Source: Paenibacillus sp. (GTDB taxonomy: Bacteria > Bacillota > Bacilli > Paenibacillales > Paenibacillaceae). From it: a stretch of DNA of 64,000 nt. The DNA is taken from NCBI GenBank assembly GCA_031254035.1, contig JAIRVF010000015.1, forward strand, positions 1 through 64,000, given 5' to 3'. Position 1 is the first letter of the stretch; every line of letters begins with the position of its first letter. Shown here piece after piece: positions 8,862 to 18,114 of this stretch. Under the pieces are notes generated by a model. That model was not told the origin of the DNA, ran no database searches, and saw only the letters and a list, made by a program, of their open reading frames with translations. Made by a program: the position numbers and the translations under genes.

Positions 8862-11746
8862 GTTACTCCCTGTACGGGAGTATGGATTGAAAGCCAGAAA
8901 GAAGATTCGTTATACAGTCATATAATGTTACTCCCTGTACGGGAGTATGGATTGAAAGACGAACTCCAAACGGAATGTATCAGCTACTATCGGTTACTCC
9001 CTGTACGGGAGTATGGATTGAAAGACACTTTGAAGATTTGGTCCAGGACTACTTGTCATTGGTTACTCCCTGTACGGGAGTATGGATTGAAAGATCGGCA
9101 TGCCGAAATGCCATCCGGACCGTCAGGTTACTCCCTGTACGGGAGTATGGATTGAAAGTTTTACAAGCCTATTGGTGATGTTACTAAATGGGTTACTCCC
9201 TGTACGGGAGTATGGATTGAAAGTCCGAATAAAAAATCGGCTCCTTTTTTACTTACCGTTACTCCCTGTACGGGAGTATGGATTGAAAGTTGTCTGTGAG
9301 TCCAAGATCGTCATAGATAAGCGCTTACTCCCATAACGGGAGTATGGATTGAAAGCGTTGTATGCAACCGTATAAACTACATCTTTTTTGTTACTCCCTG
9401 TACGGGAGTATGGATTGAAAGGCATACTGTGGATCGGTTGCATAACCAGCCGCCTGTTACTCCCTGTACGGGAGTATGGATTGAAAGAGACACGCTGTTT
9501 TATAATCAGCGTTAAGCACGGTTACTCCCTGTACGGGAGTATGGATTGAAAGATAAGTTTTGGTTGACACAAAATATCACTCCTTAGTTACTCCCTGTAC
9601 GGGAGTATGGATTGAAAGCGCAATATTATGTACAACTGTAGAAGTGCCTACACCGTTACTCCCTGTACGGGAGTATGGATTGAAAGACAGTCGACGAGTT
9701 TCAACACGTTAAACTATCGGAGTTACTCCCTGTACGGGAGTATGGATTGAAAGCACAAGACATCGACCGGCGCTTCGGCCATGTCATCGTTACTCCCTGT
9801 ACGGGAGTATGGATTGAAAGTCTGAAACTATTAGAGAGGTTGATTCATTTTTACGTTACTCCCTGTACGGGAGTATGGATTGAAAGAAAAGATAAGTTCG
9901 AGCTGTCCGTCGTTTTCAATAGTTACTCCCTGTACGGGAGTATGGATTGAAAGAACAATGTTCATTTTCAAAACCTCCTGTGAATTGTTACGCCCTGTAC
10001 GGGAGTATGGATTGAAAGTTGTGTATTGCCCACTGAGAGAACAATATTCTCGGGTTACTCCCTGTACGGGAGTATGGATTGAAAGGCCGTTTACCCAGAT
10101 GTATTCCGTGATGTGACGGTTGTTACTCCCTGTACGGGAGTATGGATTGAAAGTCCTTTCATATTATTTAACAGTGACTATTTTTAGTTACTCCCTGTAC
10201 GGGAGTATGGATTGAAAGCTGTGGCAATATACATAAATAGTGTTATTTTGAGTTACTCCCTGTACGGGAGTATGGATTGAAAGTCTTTGTCATCGTCTGA
10301 AATTGGTACACCGTCAAACGTTACTCCCTGTACGGGAGTATGGATTGAAAGTTGCGTATCGATTCGCTTGCCAAACGTTGAAATTGTTACTCCCTGTACG
10401 GGAGTATGGATTGAAAGTCCTGTCTTTTTGTTTGTGCCTGTCGTAAAGGGTTGTTACTCCCTGTACGGGAGTATGGATTGAAAGACTTGTGTAATTCGGA
10501 CTCGAGTCATTTGTCTTGGGTTACTCCCTGTACGGGAGTATGGATTGAAAGCTCCAGCAGATGCCTTTAATCCTTGAACGACTTTACGTTACTCCCTGTA
10601 CGGGAGTATGGATTGAAAGGTCAAGGCTGAGGTTTTTAATCTCCTCCTCGATGTTACTCCCTGTACGGGAGTATGGATTGAAAGACAGGCCGCAACGTAA
10701 TGCTGTATAGCTCCATTGTCGTTACTCCCTGTACGGGAGTATGGATTGAAAGGATAATGCGGATTATGGTGGTAAGGATACGCCTTGGTTACTCCCTGTA
10801 CGGGAGTATGGATTGAAAGGTACTTATGTCGAACAACATATGAAGCATATGCCGTTACTCCCTGTACGGGAGTATGGATTGAAAGCTTGATGTGTGCGGC
10901 TGCTGCATGATTTTAAAAGGTTACTCCCTGTACGGGAGTATGGATTGAAAGTCCTCCCCTGCCGACTTTAAAATTTATTATAGAGTTACTCCCTGTACGG
11001 GAGTATGGATTGAAAGTCTTCGCATACCAGCCGATGCTCGAACACGTAGCCATGTTACTCCCTGTACGGGAGTATGGATTGAAAGTTCGCGGCCTTTCCG
11101 AGCTTGTCGTAGTCACCGGTTACTCCCTGTACGGGAGTATGGATTGAAAGCTTTGTGTAATATCCAGCTGCAATCATTAACTCGGTTACTCCCTGTACGG
11201 GAGTATGGATTGAAAGAATCAATAACTGTTACAATGATGAGTTTGGTTGGGTTACTCCCTGCACGGGAGTATGGATTGAAAGCAAAATCGCATTGTGCAA
11301 TCTCTGGTTGAAAATAGTTACTCCCTGCACGGGAATATGGAATGAAAGTATCGGTTGATGCTCCTACATCTTTTGTGAAATAGGTTACTCCCTACACGGG
11401 AGTATGCATTGAAAGATAGGTTTAATCTTGCCAGTGCTGTTGTAGGCTTCGTTACTCCCTGTACGGGGGTATGGATTGAAAGTGTATCCCTCCTGGTATG
11501 GATAGGCTAAGCCTTGTTACTCCTTCCACGGGAGTACGGATTGAAAGTTGGATATATGCTAACGCTTGGTCATCTTTTTACCTTACTCCCTGCATGGGAG
11601 TAAGGATTGAAAACTTCGTTACATCGGGTATTGTATGAAACAGATCAAGCTATTTCCTACACGGGAGTTTGAATTGAAAGTTATCATGGCATCTCCTAGA
11701 CATAGGTTGAGGCTGTTATTCCCAACACGAAATTATGCTTTATAAG
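8862..11746 (+). CRISPR. CRISPR array 2, 44 repeats, TGTAC repeat variant
   Basis: Forty-four 32-bp repeats start at 8862, 8927, 8993, 9062, 9127, 9192, 9258, 9324 and onward at 65-69 bp intervals to 11715, with 43 spacers of about 33-37 bp. The repeat matches array 1 except for the hairpin loop, TGTAC instead of TGCAC. Repeats 37 (11251) and 38 (11317) carry the array-1 loop. From repeat 38 onward substitutions accumulate, and repeat 44 (11715) is barely recognisable. Internal variants are repeat 8 (9324, loop ATAAC and C first base) and repeat 18 (9987, TTACGCCC). Decay at the right end orients the array rightward. Confidence 0.98.
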
Positions 11747-11753
11747 CAAAACT

Positions 11754-11930
11754 AGCGGAGGGGACGGAATCGATCCGAAGAAGCGTAGCGGTCGCCTGAA
11801 AGCTTTCCGTAGGAAAGCTCGCTTCGAAAGCATAAGCTTGTCTCCGAATTTCTACATTAGTAAAAAATATAATCATAGAAATTCGGAGACAACAGCGATC
11901 GGAAGAACGATCCGTAACCGCAGCGGTCAC
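11754..11930. repeat. Interspersed structured repeat, copy A (long form)
   Basis: Begins AGCGGAGGGGACGGAATCG and ends CGATCCGTAACCGCAGCGG, with a perfect 15-bp inverted repeat between (left arm 11840-11854, right arm 11876-11890, containing CCGAATTTC/GAAATTCGG). Related copies lie at 31787-31876, 38631-38797 and 40627-40690. The region 11747-12087 holds nothing else recognisable except the ribosome site of the next gene. Confidence 0.8.
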
Positions 11931-12087
11931 ATTGCACGATGTAAAAGTTTTTTATATGGTTCTGCAGCAACGCAATGTATCCGTCGGGACGCACCCCGCA
12001 CAATACAACACACTTGGTTTACATCCCACCCCCCTTCCTTTATGATAGGCATATGATTGAAAAGACAGAAGGGGAGATGGTAAACCG

Positions 12088-12783
12088 ATGAGTCTTCAGA
12101 GTACATTGACCAAGCCCAAAGCGATAATTTTTGACATGGACGGAACGCTGTTCCAAACAGAATCCCTATTGCTGCCCGCATACCATAAGCTTTTTGACAC
12201 GCTGCGTAGCGAGGGATTATACATGTCACCAACTCCTCCGGAAGAGCGGATACTTGGCAGTCTTGGCATGCTGCTTGAGGATATATGGAAAGTAGTGATG
12301 CCCGATGGCAGCCAGGAAGCCCATAACCGTGCGAATGAACTGCTGCTGCAATTCGAGCTGGAAGGCCTGGCAGCCGGGGAAACCTTGTTATACCCGGAAG
12401 TAAAGGAAACGTTGGAAGCGCTGCGTAAGCAGGGCGTGAAACTGTATGTGGCAAGCAACGGACTGGAACATTATATCAGTGGGATCGTGGATACACATGA
12501 GCTGTCGGAGTTGTTCGACGGATTGTACAGCGCGGGAAAAAATGGCACCCTTTCCAAAGTGGATCTAGTGAAGCTGCTGCTCGATGAGGGGCAAGTGGAT
12601 TACGCTTGGATGGTGGGGGACCGCTCTTCGGACGTGGAAGCCGGAAAGAAGAACGAACTTCATGTCATTGGCTGCGCCTATGCCGGCTTTGGCAATCATG
12701 ATGAGCTGAAAGATGCGGATGTGCTGATTTCATCATTCTCCGAGCTTTTGAAGCTTTATGAGGAAGCGGTACCGAATACATAA
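12088..12783 (+). CDS. HAD-superfamily hydrolase (phosphatase-like)
   Basis: 231-aa cytoplasmic hydrolase of the haloacid dehalogenase superfamily, most like small-molecule phosphatases of the PpaX/Gph type. Motif I FDMDGTL has the nucleophile D16 and acid D18; motif II is ASNG around S123; the motif IV acid pair is in GDRSSD (D178 and D182). The helical cap domain lies between residues 20 and 90. The ATG at 12088 follows AAGGGGAGA. It stands alone between the CRISPR locus and a bidirectional terminator. The substrate cannot be told from sequence. Confidence 0.85.
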   Translation: MSLQSTLTKPKAIIFDMDGTLFQTESLLLPAYHKLFDTLRSEGLYMSPTPPEERILGSLGMLLEDIWKVVMPDGSQEAHNRANELLLQFELEGLAAGETLLYPEVKETLEALRKQGVKLYVASNGLEHYISGIVDTHELSELFDGLYSAGKNGTLSKVDLVKLLLDEGQVDYAWMVGDRSSDVEAGKKNELHVIGCAYAGFGNHDELKDADVLISSFSELLKLYEEAVPNT

Positions 12784-12828
12784 CATTGATCGGGTGATCC
12801 TCGAACATTGGCATGTTTTGCGAAAGTG

Positions 12829-12874
12829 AAAACCGGGTAGGCCGCAGTGATGCTGCGGTCAGCCCGGTTTTATT
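12829..12874. terminator. Bidirectional terminator
   Basis: AAAACCGGG...GGCCGCAG/CTGCGG...CCCGGTTTTATTT forms a two-part stem with U-runs on both strands. It serves the HAD gene on the plus strand and the YheC/D operon on the minus strand. Confidence 0.85.
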
Positions 12875-13973
12875 TGGATTTCTTCCTATTCCCGTATAGC
12901 CAGACGGCGTATTCAAGCGGTCTTACGATGGCTTGCCGGTACAGTTCCGAGTCGCCAATTTGTGAGAAAACCTCTCTTGCCGGCTTGGGATTTACCTCAA
13001 GCAAATAGATTTCTCCATTTTTGTTAATGGCAAGATCCAGTGCCAGCTCACATAAAGCGCCGTATTGGCTTTCCAGATATGATGCCACTTCAACACCAAG
13101 TTTCTCAACTCTCCTGTAAACCTGGTGGCGGGTTTCCTCATTTTCGATCCAATGATCCAGCATCTTGCTGAAGGAGACAGCATGCCCTCCGCCATGCAGA
13201 TTGGATGTCACGCTTCGCGGTGCTCCCACTCTGCCGGCTATGCCGGTGAGCTGCCAGATGCCTTCCTTGTTTTTCTGCACCAGCATGCGGTAATCATGTA
13301 CACGTCCATCTGGAAGTTTTATAGGGATTCCTTCTTGTACCAGATAGGTATCTTTCATCTTCCAGCTGTTCAATATCGCTCCCAGACGGGAGACATGGAT
13401 TTTCTGCGGTGTAATGATTTTTCGCTGCTGATCGCGGCCCTGGATATAGTAGCGGGAAGGTTCCTTCATTCGCTCAACCCGTAGAATTCCGCGTCCGCCA
13501 GTTCCGTTGATCGGCTTTAAATAAACGACAGATGTTTTTTTTAACATTTGATGAACATCGGAATAGCCATGAAATAAATGGGTTTCTGGAAGATACTTTT
13601 TGAATTCGGACCGCCGTGACAGTACTTCGTAGATCGTCCATTTATTTCGAAGTGGACGGTTTAAAAACATAAGATGGCCGTAGCGGCGGCGGAACTGAAG
13701 AAGCTGCGTAAAGCGGGCGCTCTTCTGGATGCGGCAGCGGTCATAAATCATATCGGGAAAATGGCGCCACCTGCGCGTCCAGCCTTTTTTCGGATCATAT
13801 TCAATGGCGTAAATTCTTTGTTTTTTTTCATTGACGTCCATCGGCGTAAAGACATAAACATCCAGACCGAGCTTGCGGCCTTCTGTGATCATCTTCTGGT
13901 AAACGGGCCTTTCTTCGAGATACTTATGATTATTCAAATAAAGCGTCAGAATACCTAGGACAGGAACCGGCAC
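12870..13973 (-). CDS. YheC/YheD family ATP-grasp protein (paralogue 5)
   Basis: Last gene of the minus-strand YheC/D operon, 367 aa. YheC and YheD of B. subtilis are endospore coat-associated proteins with an ATP-grasp fold. The nucleotide-binding loop YLKPINGTGGRGI and the C-terminal metal/ATP motif LALDLAINKNG...LLEVNPKPARE are visible. The GTG start at 13973 has GAAGGTGA upstream and overlaps the end of the acetyltransferase gene by 44 bases. The reaction catalysed is unknown; ATP-dependent ligation of a carboxylate is the usual chemistry of the fold. Confidence 0.85.
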   Translation of the reverse strand: MPVPVLGILTLYLNNHKYLEERPVYQKMITEGRKLGLDVYVFTPMDVNEKKQRIYAIEYDPKKGWTRRWRHFPDMIYDRCRIQKSARFTQLLQFRRRYGHLMFLNRPLRNKWTIYEVLSRRSEFKKYLPETHLFHGYSDVHQMLKKTSVVYLKPINGTGGRGILRVERMKEPSRYYIQGRDQQRKIITPQKIHVSRLGAILNSWKMKDTYLVQEGIPIKLPDGRVHDYRMLVQKNKEGIWQLTGIAGRVGAPRSVTSNLHGGGHAVSFSKMLDHWIENEETRHQVYRRVEKLGVEVASYLESQYGALCELALDLAINKNGEIYLLEVNPKPAREVFSQIGDSELYRQAIVRPLEYAVWLYGNRKKSK

Positions 13974-14478
13974 AATACTTCACCTTCTTTGGATGCAGCC
14001 CTCTCGGGCGGACTAGATTTTTGGCGTTTCCTTCTAGGCTGAGGAGTATTCTGCCCGTCGGTTCTTTGCTTAGGGAGGAGGCGGTAAGTCCCGCCTTGAA
14101 GCATAGGTTCAACAAGGAGATCTGATTCAAACCGACACGGGTTTCTATTTTTCCTAGCCGTTCAAGCTGACTACTTAAGAGAGCTGAGCCAATGCCTTTA
14201 CGCCGATACAACGGATGGACGGCAATTAGAAAAGCATCCCTTCCATAGTCGGCAACAAAGCTTGCTCCAATCAATGTGGGACCGGCCTCTCCACGTACGG
14301 TTGCGAGCAGTAGGGAATTTCCGGGCTGCTGCAAATCAGGTCCGTCCGCCCGGGCGAGCTGCAGATAATCTTCACGCATCGCTTGTTTTCCGCCGTACTC
14401 GAACAGAAACCGCAGCACGCGGGCGTGCTGGCGGCTCCATTCGTTTGGGGTGGTGGCTCTCATGGATGAAATTTGCAT
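13930..14478 (-). CDS. GNAT family N-acetyltransferase
   Basis: 182-residue acetyltransferase of the GNAT fold. The acetyl-CoA-binding motif A reads VHPLYRRKGIGSALL. I start it at the ATG at 14478 (MQISSMRATTPNEWS), which has AGGAAGTGAG upstream; the frame is open to 14616, but that stretch overlaps the preceding gene. Its position inside the YheC/D operon, 20 bases after one paralogue and overlapping the next, suggests a linked role, perhaps modifying the same spore or cell-surface component. The substrate is unknown. Confidence 0.8.
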   Translation of the reverse strand: MQISSMRATTPNEWSRQHARVLRFLFEYGGKQAMREDYLQLARADGPDLQQPGNSLLLATVRGEAGPTLIGASFVADYGRDAFLIAVHPLYRRKGIGSALLSSQLERLGKIETRVGLNQISLLNLCFKAGLTASSLSKEPTGRILLSLEGNAKNLVRPRGLHPKKVKYCAGSCPRYSDALFE

Positions 14479-14498
14479 GGATTGCTCACTTCCTAACG

Positions 14499-15614
14499 TC
14501 AGGACTTCTTTTTGCTCGCGAGGTACTGGCTGTATTGGAAAATCCGCTCCAACGATTTTTTGCGGATGTGGGGTTCGTCGAACTTCATCGGTTTGGCATT
14601 TGCCTCGAAGAACCATATGCTGCCTGTGGTGTCTACACCAAGATCCATGGACATTTCGCCATGCGGGTGGCCGGAGGCTCTCTCAATCTGTCTAGCGATG
14701 ACGATTGAGGTTGTTTTCACCCGGTTGATCATACCAGGCGCAGTGTCGCTGCCAAACACTGTCGCCAATAAATTGTTCGGATCCTCGATACTGCCTCCCC
14801 GGGGAACATGGGTGGTAATGCTTTTATAACCCGCCATACGGGCTCCGACACCGGTAACGCTCCATTGTCCCTTTATCGTTTTTTGCAGAAGCACTCGCAA
14901 ATCAAATGGACGGTTATTAACGTCAGCGAGTTCGATCCCCTGTTGAACGATATAGCGGTTGCCCCCGGTTTCAGCCTTGATCCGCGACCATAGCCGCTGT
15001 ATATTGGCCCCTTTGTATGTTGTGCTGTTTTTGTTATGCTGCACTTTCAGCCGGTAAGGGAGCGGTTTGTCATTTTGGTACTTCAGCATCATAATTCCTT
15101 TCCCGGCTTTTCCGCTTTCTGGCTTCAAATAGAGGGATGGATAGCGTTCAAGCATCTTTTGCAGGTCTTCCTCCCCCCGAAGCCTTCTGGTTCTGGGGAC
15201 GAGATGTCCGGTTGATTTCGATTTCTTGAGCCATTCGAACAGATGCCATTTGTTGAAGAAATAAGGATTGTAAAAGCTAATGTTCGGATGGATCAAACAT
15301 TCCTTGATCTTGCGCCGGACACCGGGTTTTAACTCATCCTCGCGTAAGGGGATGCGGTTGTAGATCACCTGGGGAAGGGGAAAAAACTGTTGTTCCCATT
15401 TGTTATCTTTATTGAGCGTATATCCTTTGACTTTTTCTCCCCTCAGCTTGAGATCCTTGATCGTCACAACATAGACAGGAAACCCCATTTCCTGTCCTGT
15501 TCTGACGATATCCTCAAAGTTTGCCTGGTTTCCACGGAAATAACCGGGCCCGCCTGACACGGTCAGTATGGCAACGATGGGTTTGCCATTATCTTCATTA
15601 TTTGCGTTTGTCAC
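14499..15614 (-). CDS. YheC/YheD family ATP-grasp protein (paralogue 4)
   Basis: 371 aa, GTG start at 15614 overlapping the stop of the upstream paralogue by 4 bases (GTGA), with AGGAGGG ahead. Family marks: an N-terminal strand IVAILTVSGGPGYFRGN, the ATP-loop YLKPESGKAGKGIMML, and a C-terminal MDLGVDTTGSIWFFEANAKP bearing the E-x-N metal site. It lacks the extra N-terminal domain seen in the 455-456-aa paralogues. Role inferred from the family: spore coat-associated ATP-grasp enzyme expressed in the mother cell. Confidence 0.86.
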   Translation of the reverse strand: MTNANNEDNGKPIVAILTVSGGPGYFRGNQANFEDIVRTGQEMGFPVYVVTIKDLKLRGEKVKGYTLNKDNKWEQQFFPLPQVIYNRIPLREDELKPGVRRKIKECLIHPNISFYNPYFFNKWHLFEWLKKSKSTGHLVPRTRRLRGEEDLQKMLERYPSLYLKPESGKAGKGIMMLKYQNDKPLPYRLKVQHNKNSTTYKGANIQRLWSRIKAETGGNRYIVQQGIELADVNNRPFDLRVLLQKTIKGQWSVTGVGARMAGYKSITTHVPRGGSIEDPNNLLATVFGSDTAPGMINRVKTTSIVIARQIERASGHPHGEMSMDLGVDTTGSIWFFEANAKPMKFDEPHIRKKSLERIFQYSQYLASKKKS

Positions 15615-16981
15615 TCGGCATCCCTCCTGCGAAATCTACTCAGATAAAGGCAATGTTCGAGTATATGCTCTACAGAGGCCTTCCCTTCTGACTTGAGGGA
15701 AGGATGGCTGAATATGGAGCGGCCGGGCTTGGCATTGGCTTCGAACATCCATACCTTCTCATCCTGATCGATCCCGAGATCAAATCCGATTTCTCCAAGC
15801 AGATGTTGATGGTGGAGCTCAATCGCCTCTGCAAGTGAGATGGCGATTCTTTTCGCATTCTGCAGCACTTCATCTGACCTTCCCCCGAAGGTGCGGTTCA
15901 GTGCTTGCCCAGGCGTCAGCAGAGAGCCCCCATTTTTTAGGTGGGTCGTGACGCTTCCGCGCCCGGCTTTTTTGGCGCCGATTCCGACGACAACCCATTT
16001 ATTGCTGCCATTTTTATGCATGTGGAACCGGAAATCGATCGGGCAGTTGTCGATTTCGACCAGGCGAATTCCTTGCTGGATCACATAGGAATCAAGAGAG
16101 CGTCCATGCCTGGCTTGCAGCATCCGCATCATGCTGTTAAAGGTATTGAAACGTACCAGCACATTGCCTTTGCCTCTGCGATAGCGGGCAAAATAACCTT
16201 TTTTAGGAAGGTAGGTCAGTCGGTAAATTCCCTTGCCTAGACTGCCGCCCGAAGGCTTGTAGTAAAGAAATTGATGTTTCTCCAGCATATCCTTGATTCT
16301 CTCGGGGGAGGGGCTCATATGGGATTCGGGTACGTACCTGTTAACGGTGTTGTCGTGTTCAAGCAAGCGGTAAATATCCGATTTGTTAAAAAAGCTCCAG
16401 TTGAAATAAGGAATTCTTTTGCGGCTAAAACGCTCCCGGAGCTGATTAATCGAGGTCGAGGTTTCCGCTCTGCGGCTGGGGTGGCGGTTGTATACGACAT
16501 CGGGAAGCGGTACGGTTTTGCGGTAAAAGGAGCCGTTGTCATTTAGAAAAAAGCCGTGGACCGTCTCTTGCTGCCAGTTGATGTCCCGTGGAGTAAAAGC
16601 GAATATATAACATTTCTTTTTCCCCTCCCGCAGTAGCTGTTTGATGTATCCTGTACGGGACCCAAAAGGCTGAGAGGTGTTGGTGGGGCCATCCGAGAGT
16701 ACTCCGATCAGTGGTCCGAGCTGAAACTCGTTATCTTGGGCGCGTATATAAATGCTGCCGGCAGAGGGAACATGAATACTGCTCCGGACCGCCGAGCCGA
16801 GAATAAGATGCTTTCCCGATTTATTGATGGGTTTCACGGCAGCGGAAATCGTATTTCTACCGAGCCGAATCTGGATGTTTTTCTTGCCGGACAGCCGCAA
16901 GGTTTTCAGCAGCGCATTGGAAATATAGATGACTTTCTCGGGTTTTTGCGAAAAATGAACATTACAAAAAGTCAAACTCAT
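15611..16981 (-). CDS. YheC/YheD family ATP-grasp protein with extra N-terminal domain (paralogue 3)
   Basis: 456 aa. An N-terminal domain of about 90 residues of beta-rich character (TLRLSGKKNIQIRLGRNTIS) precedes the YheC/D core, as in the larger YheD-type proteins. The ATP-loop is YKPSGGSLGKGIYRL and the C-terminal motif is DLGIDQDEKVWMFEANAKPG. I choose the ATG at 16981, overlapping the upstream TGA as TGATG, with AGGAGGG seven bases ahead; an in-frame TTG lies one codon upstream. Tightly coupled to both neighbours. Confidence 0.86.
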   Translation of the reverse strand: MSLTFCNVHFSQKPEKVIYISNALLKTLRLSGKKNIQIRLGRNTISAAVKPINKSGKHLILGSAVRSSIHVPSAGSIYIRAQDNEFQLGPLIGVLSDGPTNTSQPFGSRTGYIKQLLREGKKKCYIFAFTPRDINWQQETVHGFFLNDNGSFYRKTVPLPDVVYNRHPSRRAETSTSINQLRERFSRKRIPYFNWSFFNKSDIYRLLEHDNTVNRYVPESHMSPSPERIKDMLEKHQFLYYKPSGGSLGKGIYRLTYLPKKGYFARYRRGKGNVLVRFNTFNSMMRMLQARHGRSLDSYVIQQGIRLVEIDNCPIDFRFHMHKNGSNKWVVVGIGAKKAGRGSVTTHLKNGGSLLTPGQALNRTFGGRSDEVLQNAKRIAISLAEAIELHHQHLLGEIGFDLGIDQDEKVWMFEANAKPGRSIFSHPSLKSEGKASVEHILEHCLYLSRFRRRDAE

Positions 16982-18102
16982 CAATTTACCCTCCTAAGTT
17001 GTCGAAGCAATAGATAGCGGGCATAACGGAGTGGATTTTCCGACGCGAGAACAGCGGTCTCTGGATCTCCCGCCTGCCGGATGGAGGTGCGCCCTGGCTT
17101 GGAATTTACCTCCAAAATCCATATACTTCCGTTCACATCAATCCCGAAATCGATGCCCAGTTCTCCGAGTCTGCCATAATGACCTTCCAGAATCAGGGGA
17201 ATTATCTCCGACAGCTGCCTGAGAACTTCCGACATATGTTCTGCTCGATCAGCTCCGAATTGTCCGATTAAATACGGCAGCACGGGAAGGGCTTTTCCGC
17301 CGCCGTGAAGGTTGGAGGTCATGCTCCCCGCGGCACCTTCACGTACCGCCATGCCGGTTCGCATCCACAACCCTTTTTCATTTTTCTGCATTAATACTCT
17401 GATATCAAAAGATCGGCTGTTCCTGCCATATAAATGCAGAAACGGCTGGATGAGATAACTTCTTTGTTGGGTAAATTCCTGAATCCAACGCAAAGCATGG
17501 GCTTTAGAGGCAAAGTTCTTCTCCAAAGGCTGGTTTAGGGAATCTCTTCCCATGATATGCAGGTTTCCGAAGGCCGGGTCCTTCCGGATGTAGAGTGTGC
17601 TTTTGCCTTGAGATCCGCCACCGGGCTTCAGGAATACTTCGCCGTCATAAGACTCCAAAGCGCTTAGCAAGCTCTCCTTTCCCTGGTAGGTCTTTGTTGG
17701 CGGAAGATGAGTGTGTAGACACCGCTCTTTTTTTAACACCCGATAGACCTGCCACTTACCCGGGAGCCCCCGCGACCACAAGATCCATCCTTTTGCAGAG
17801 TGTGGTTCGGATAGCAGGCTTGCAACCTCTGCGAACTCTCTTTGACTGTGAAACAGACAGCGGTCGTATATAATGTCAGGAAAAGGGAAACGGCCTTCAT
17901 GCCAGGCCCCCTTCCTGTAAGTGAATCCGGTAACAAAGCTGTGATCCTGCGCCGCATCCGCCGGACGAAAGACGATGACCCGGATCCCGTATTTTCTTCC
18001 AAGCACTGTCAACCTACGGTAGTAGCCTTCGCCGGAAAACGGTGGACTGCCTTGACGGCTGCAGCACATGATGCCAAGCGTTCCGAGCGGTAAGCGATCC
18101 AT
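16981..18102 (-). CDS. YheC/YheD family ATP-grasp protein (paralogue 2)
   Basis: 373 aa, ATG at 18102 behind AAAGGAGGAG. Core family motifs: an N-terminal LGIMCCSRQGSPPFSGEG strand-loop, FLKPGGGSQGKSTLY for nucleotide binding, and ELGIDFGIDVNG...LEVNSKPGRTS at the C-terminus. The loop has KST where most paralogues have KGI, a small divergence within the ATP-binding segment. It starts 12 bases after the first gene of the operon and is translationally coupled to the next. Confidence 0.86.
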   Translation of the reverse strand: MDRLPLGTLGIMCCSRQGSPPFSGEGYYRRLTVLGRKYGIRVIVFRPADAAQDHSFVTGFTYRKGAWHEGRFPFPDIIYDRCLFHSQREFAEVASLLSEPHSAKGWILWSRGLPGKWQVYRVLKKERCLHTHLPPTKTYQGKESLLSALESYDGEVFLKPGGGSQGKSTLYIRKDPAFGNLHIMGRDSLNQPLEKNFASKAHALRWIQEFTQQRSYLIQPFLHLYGRNSRSFDIRVLMQKNEKGLWMRTGMAVREGAAGSMTSNLHGGGKALPVLPYLIGQFGADRAEHMSEVLRQLSEIIPLILEGHYGRLGELGIDFGIDVNGSIWILEVNSKPGRTSIRQAGDPETAVLASENPLRYARYLLLRQLRRVN

Positions 18103-18114
18103 AACACTCCTCCT

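Noticed and set aside
8823..11116. Reading frames across CRISPR array 2
   Set aside because: Same reason: periodic repeat-derived peptides.
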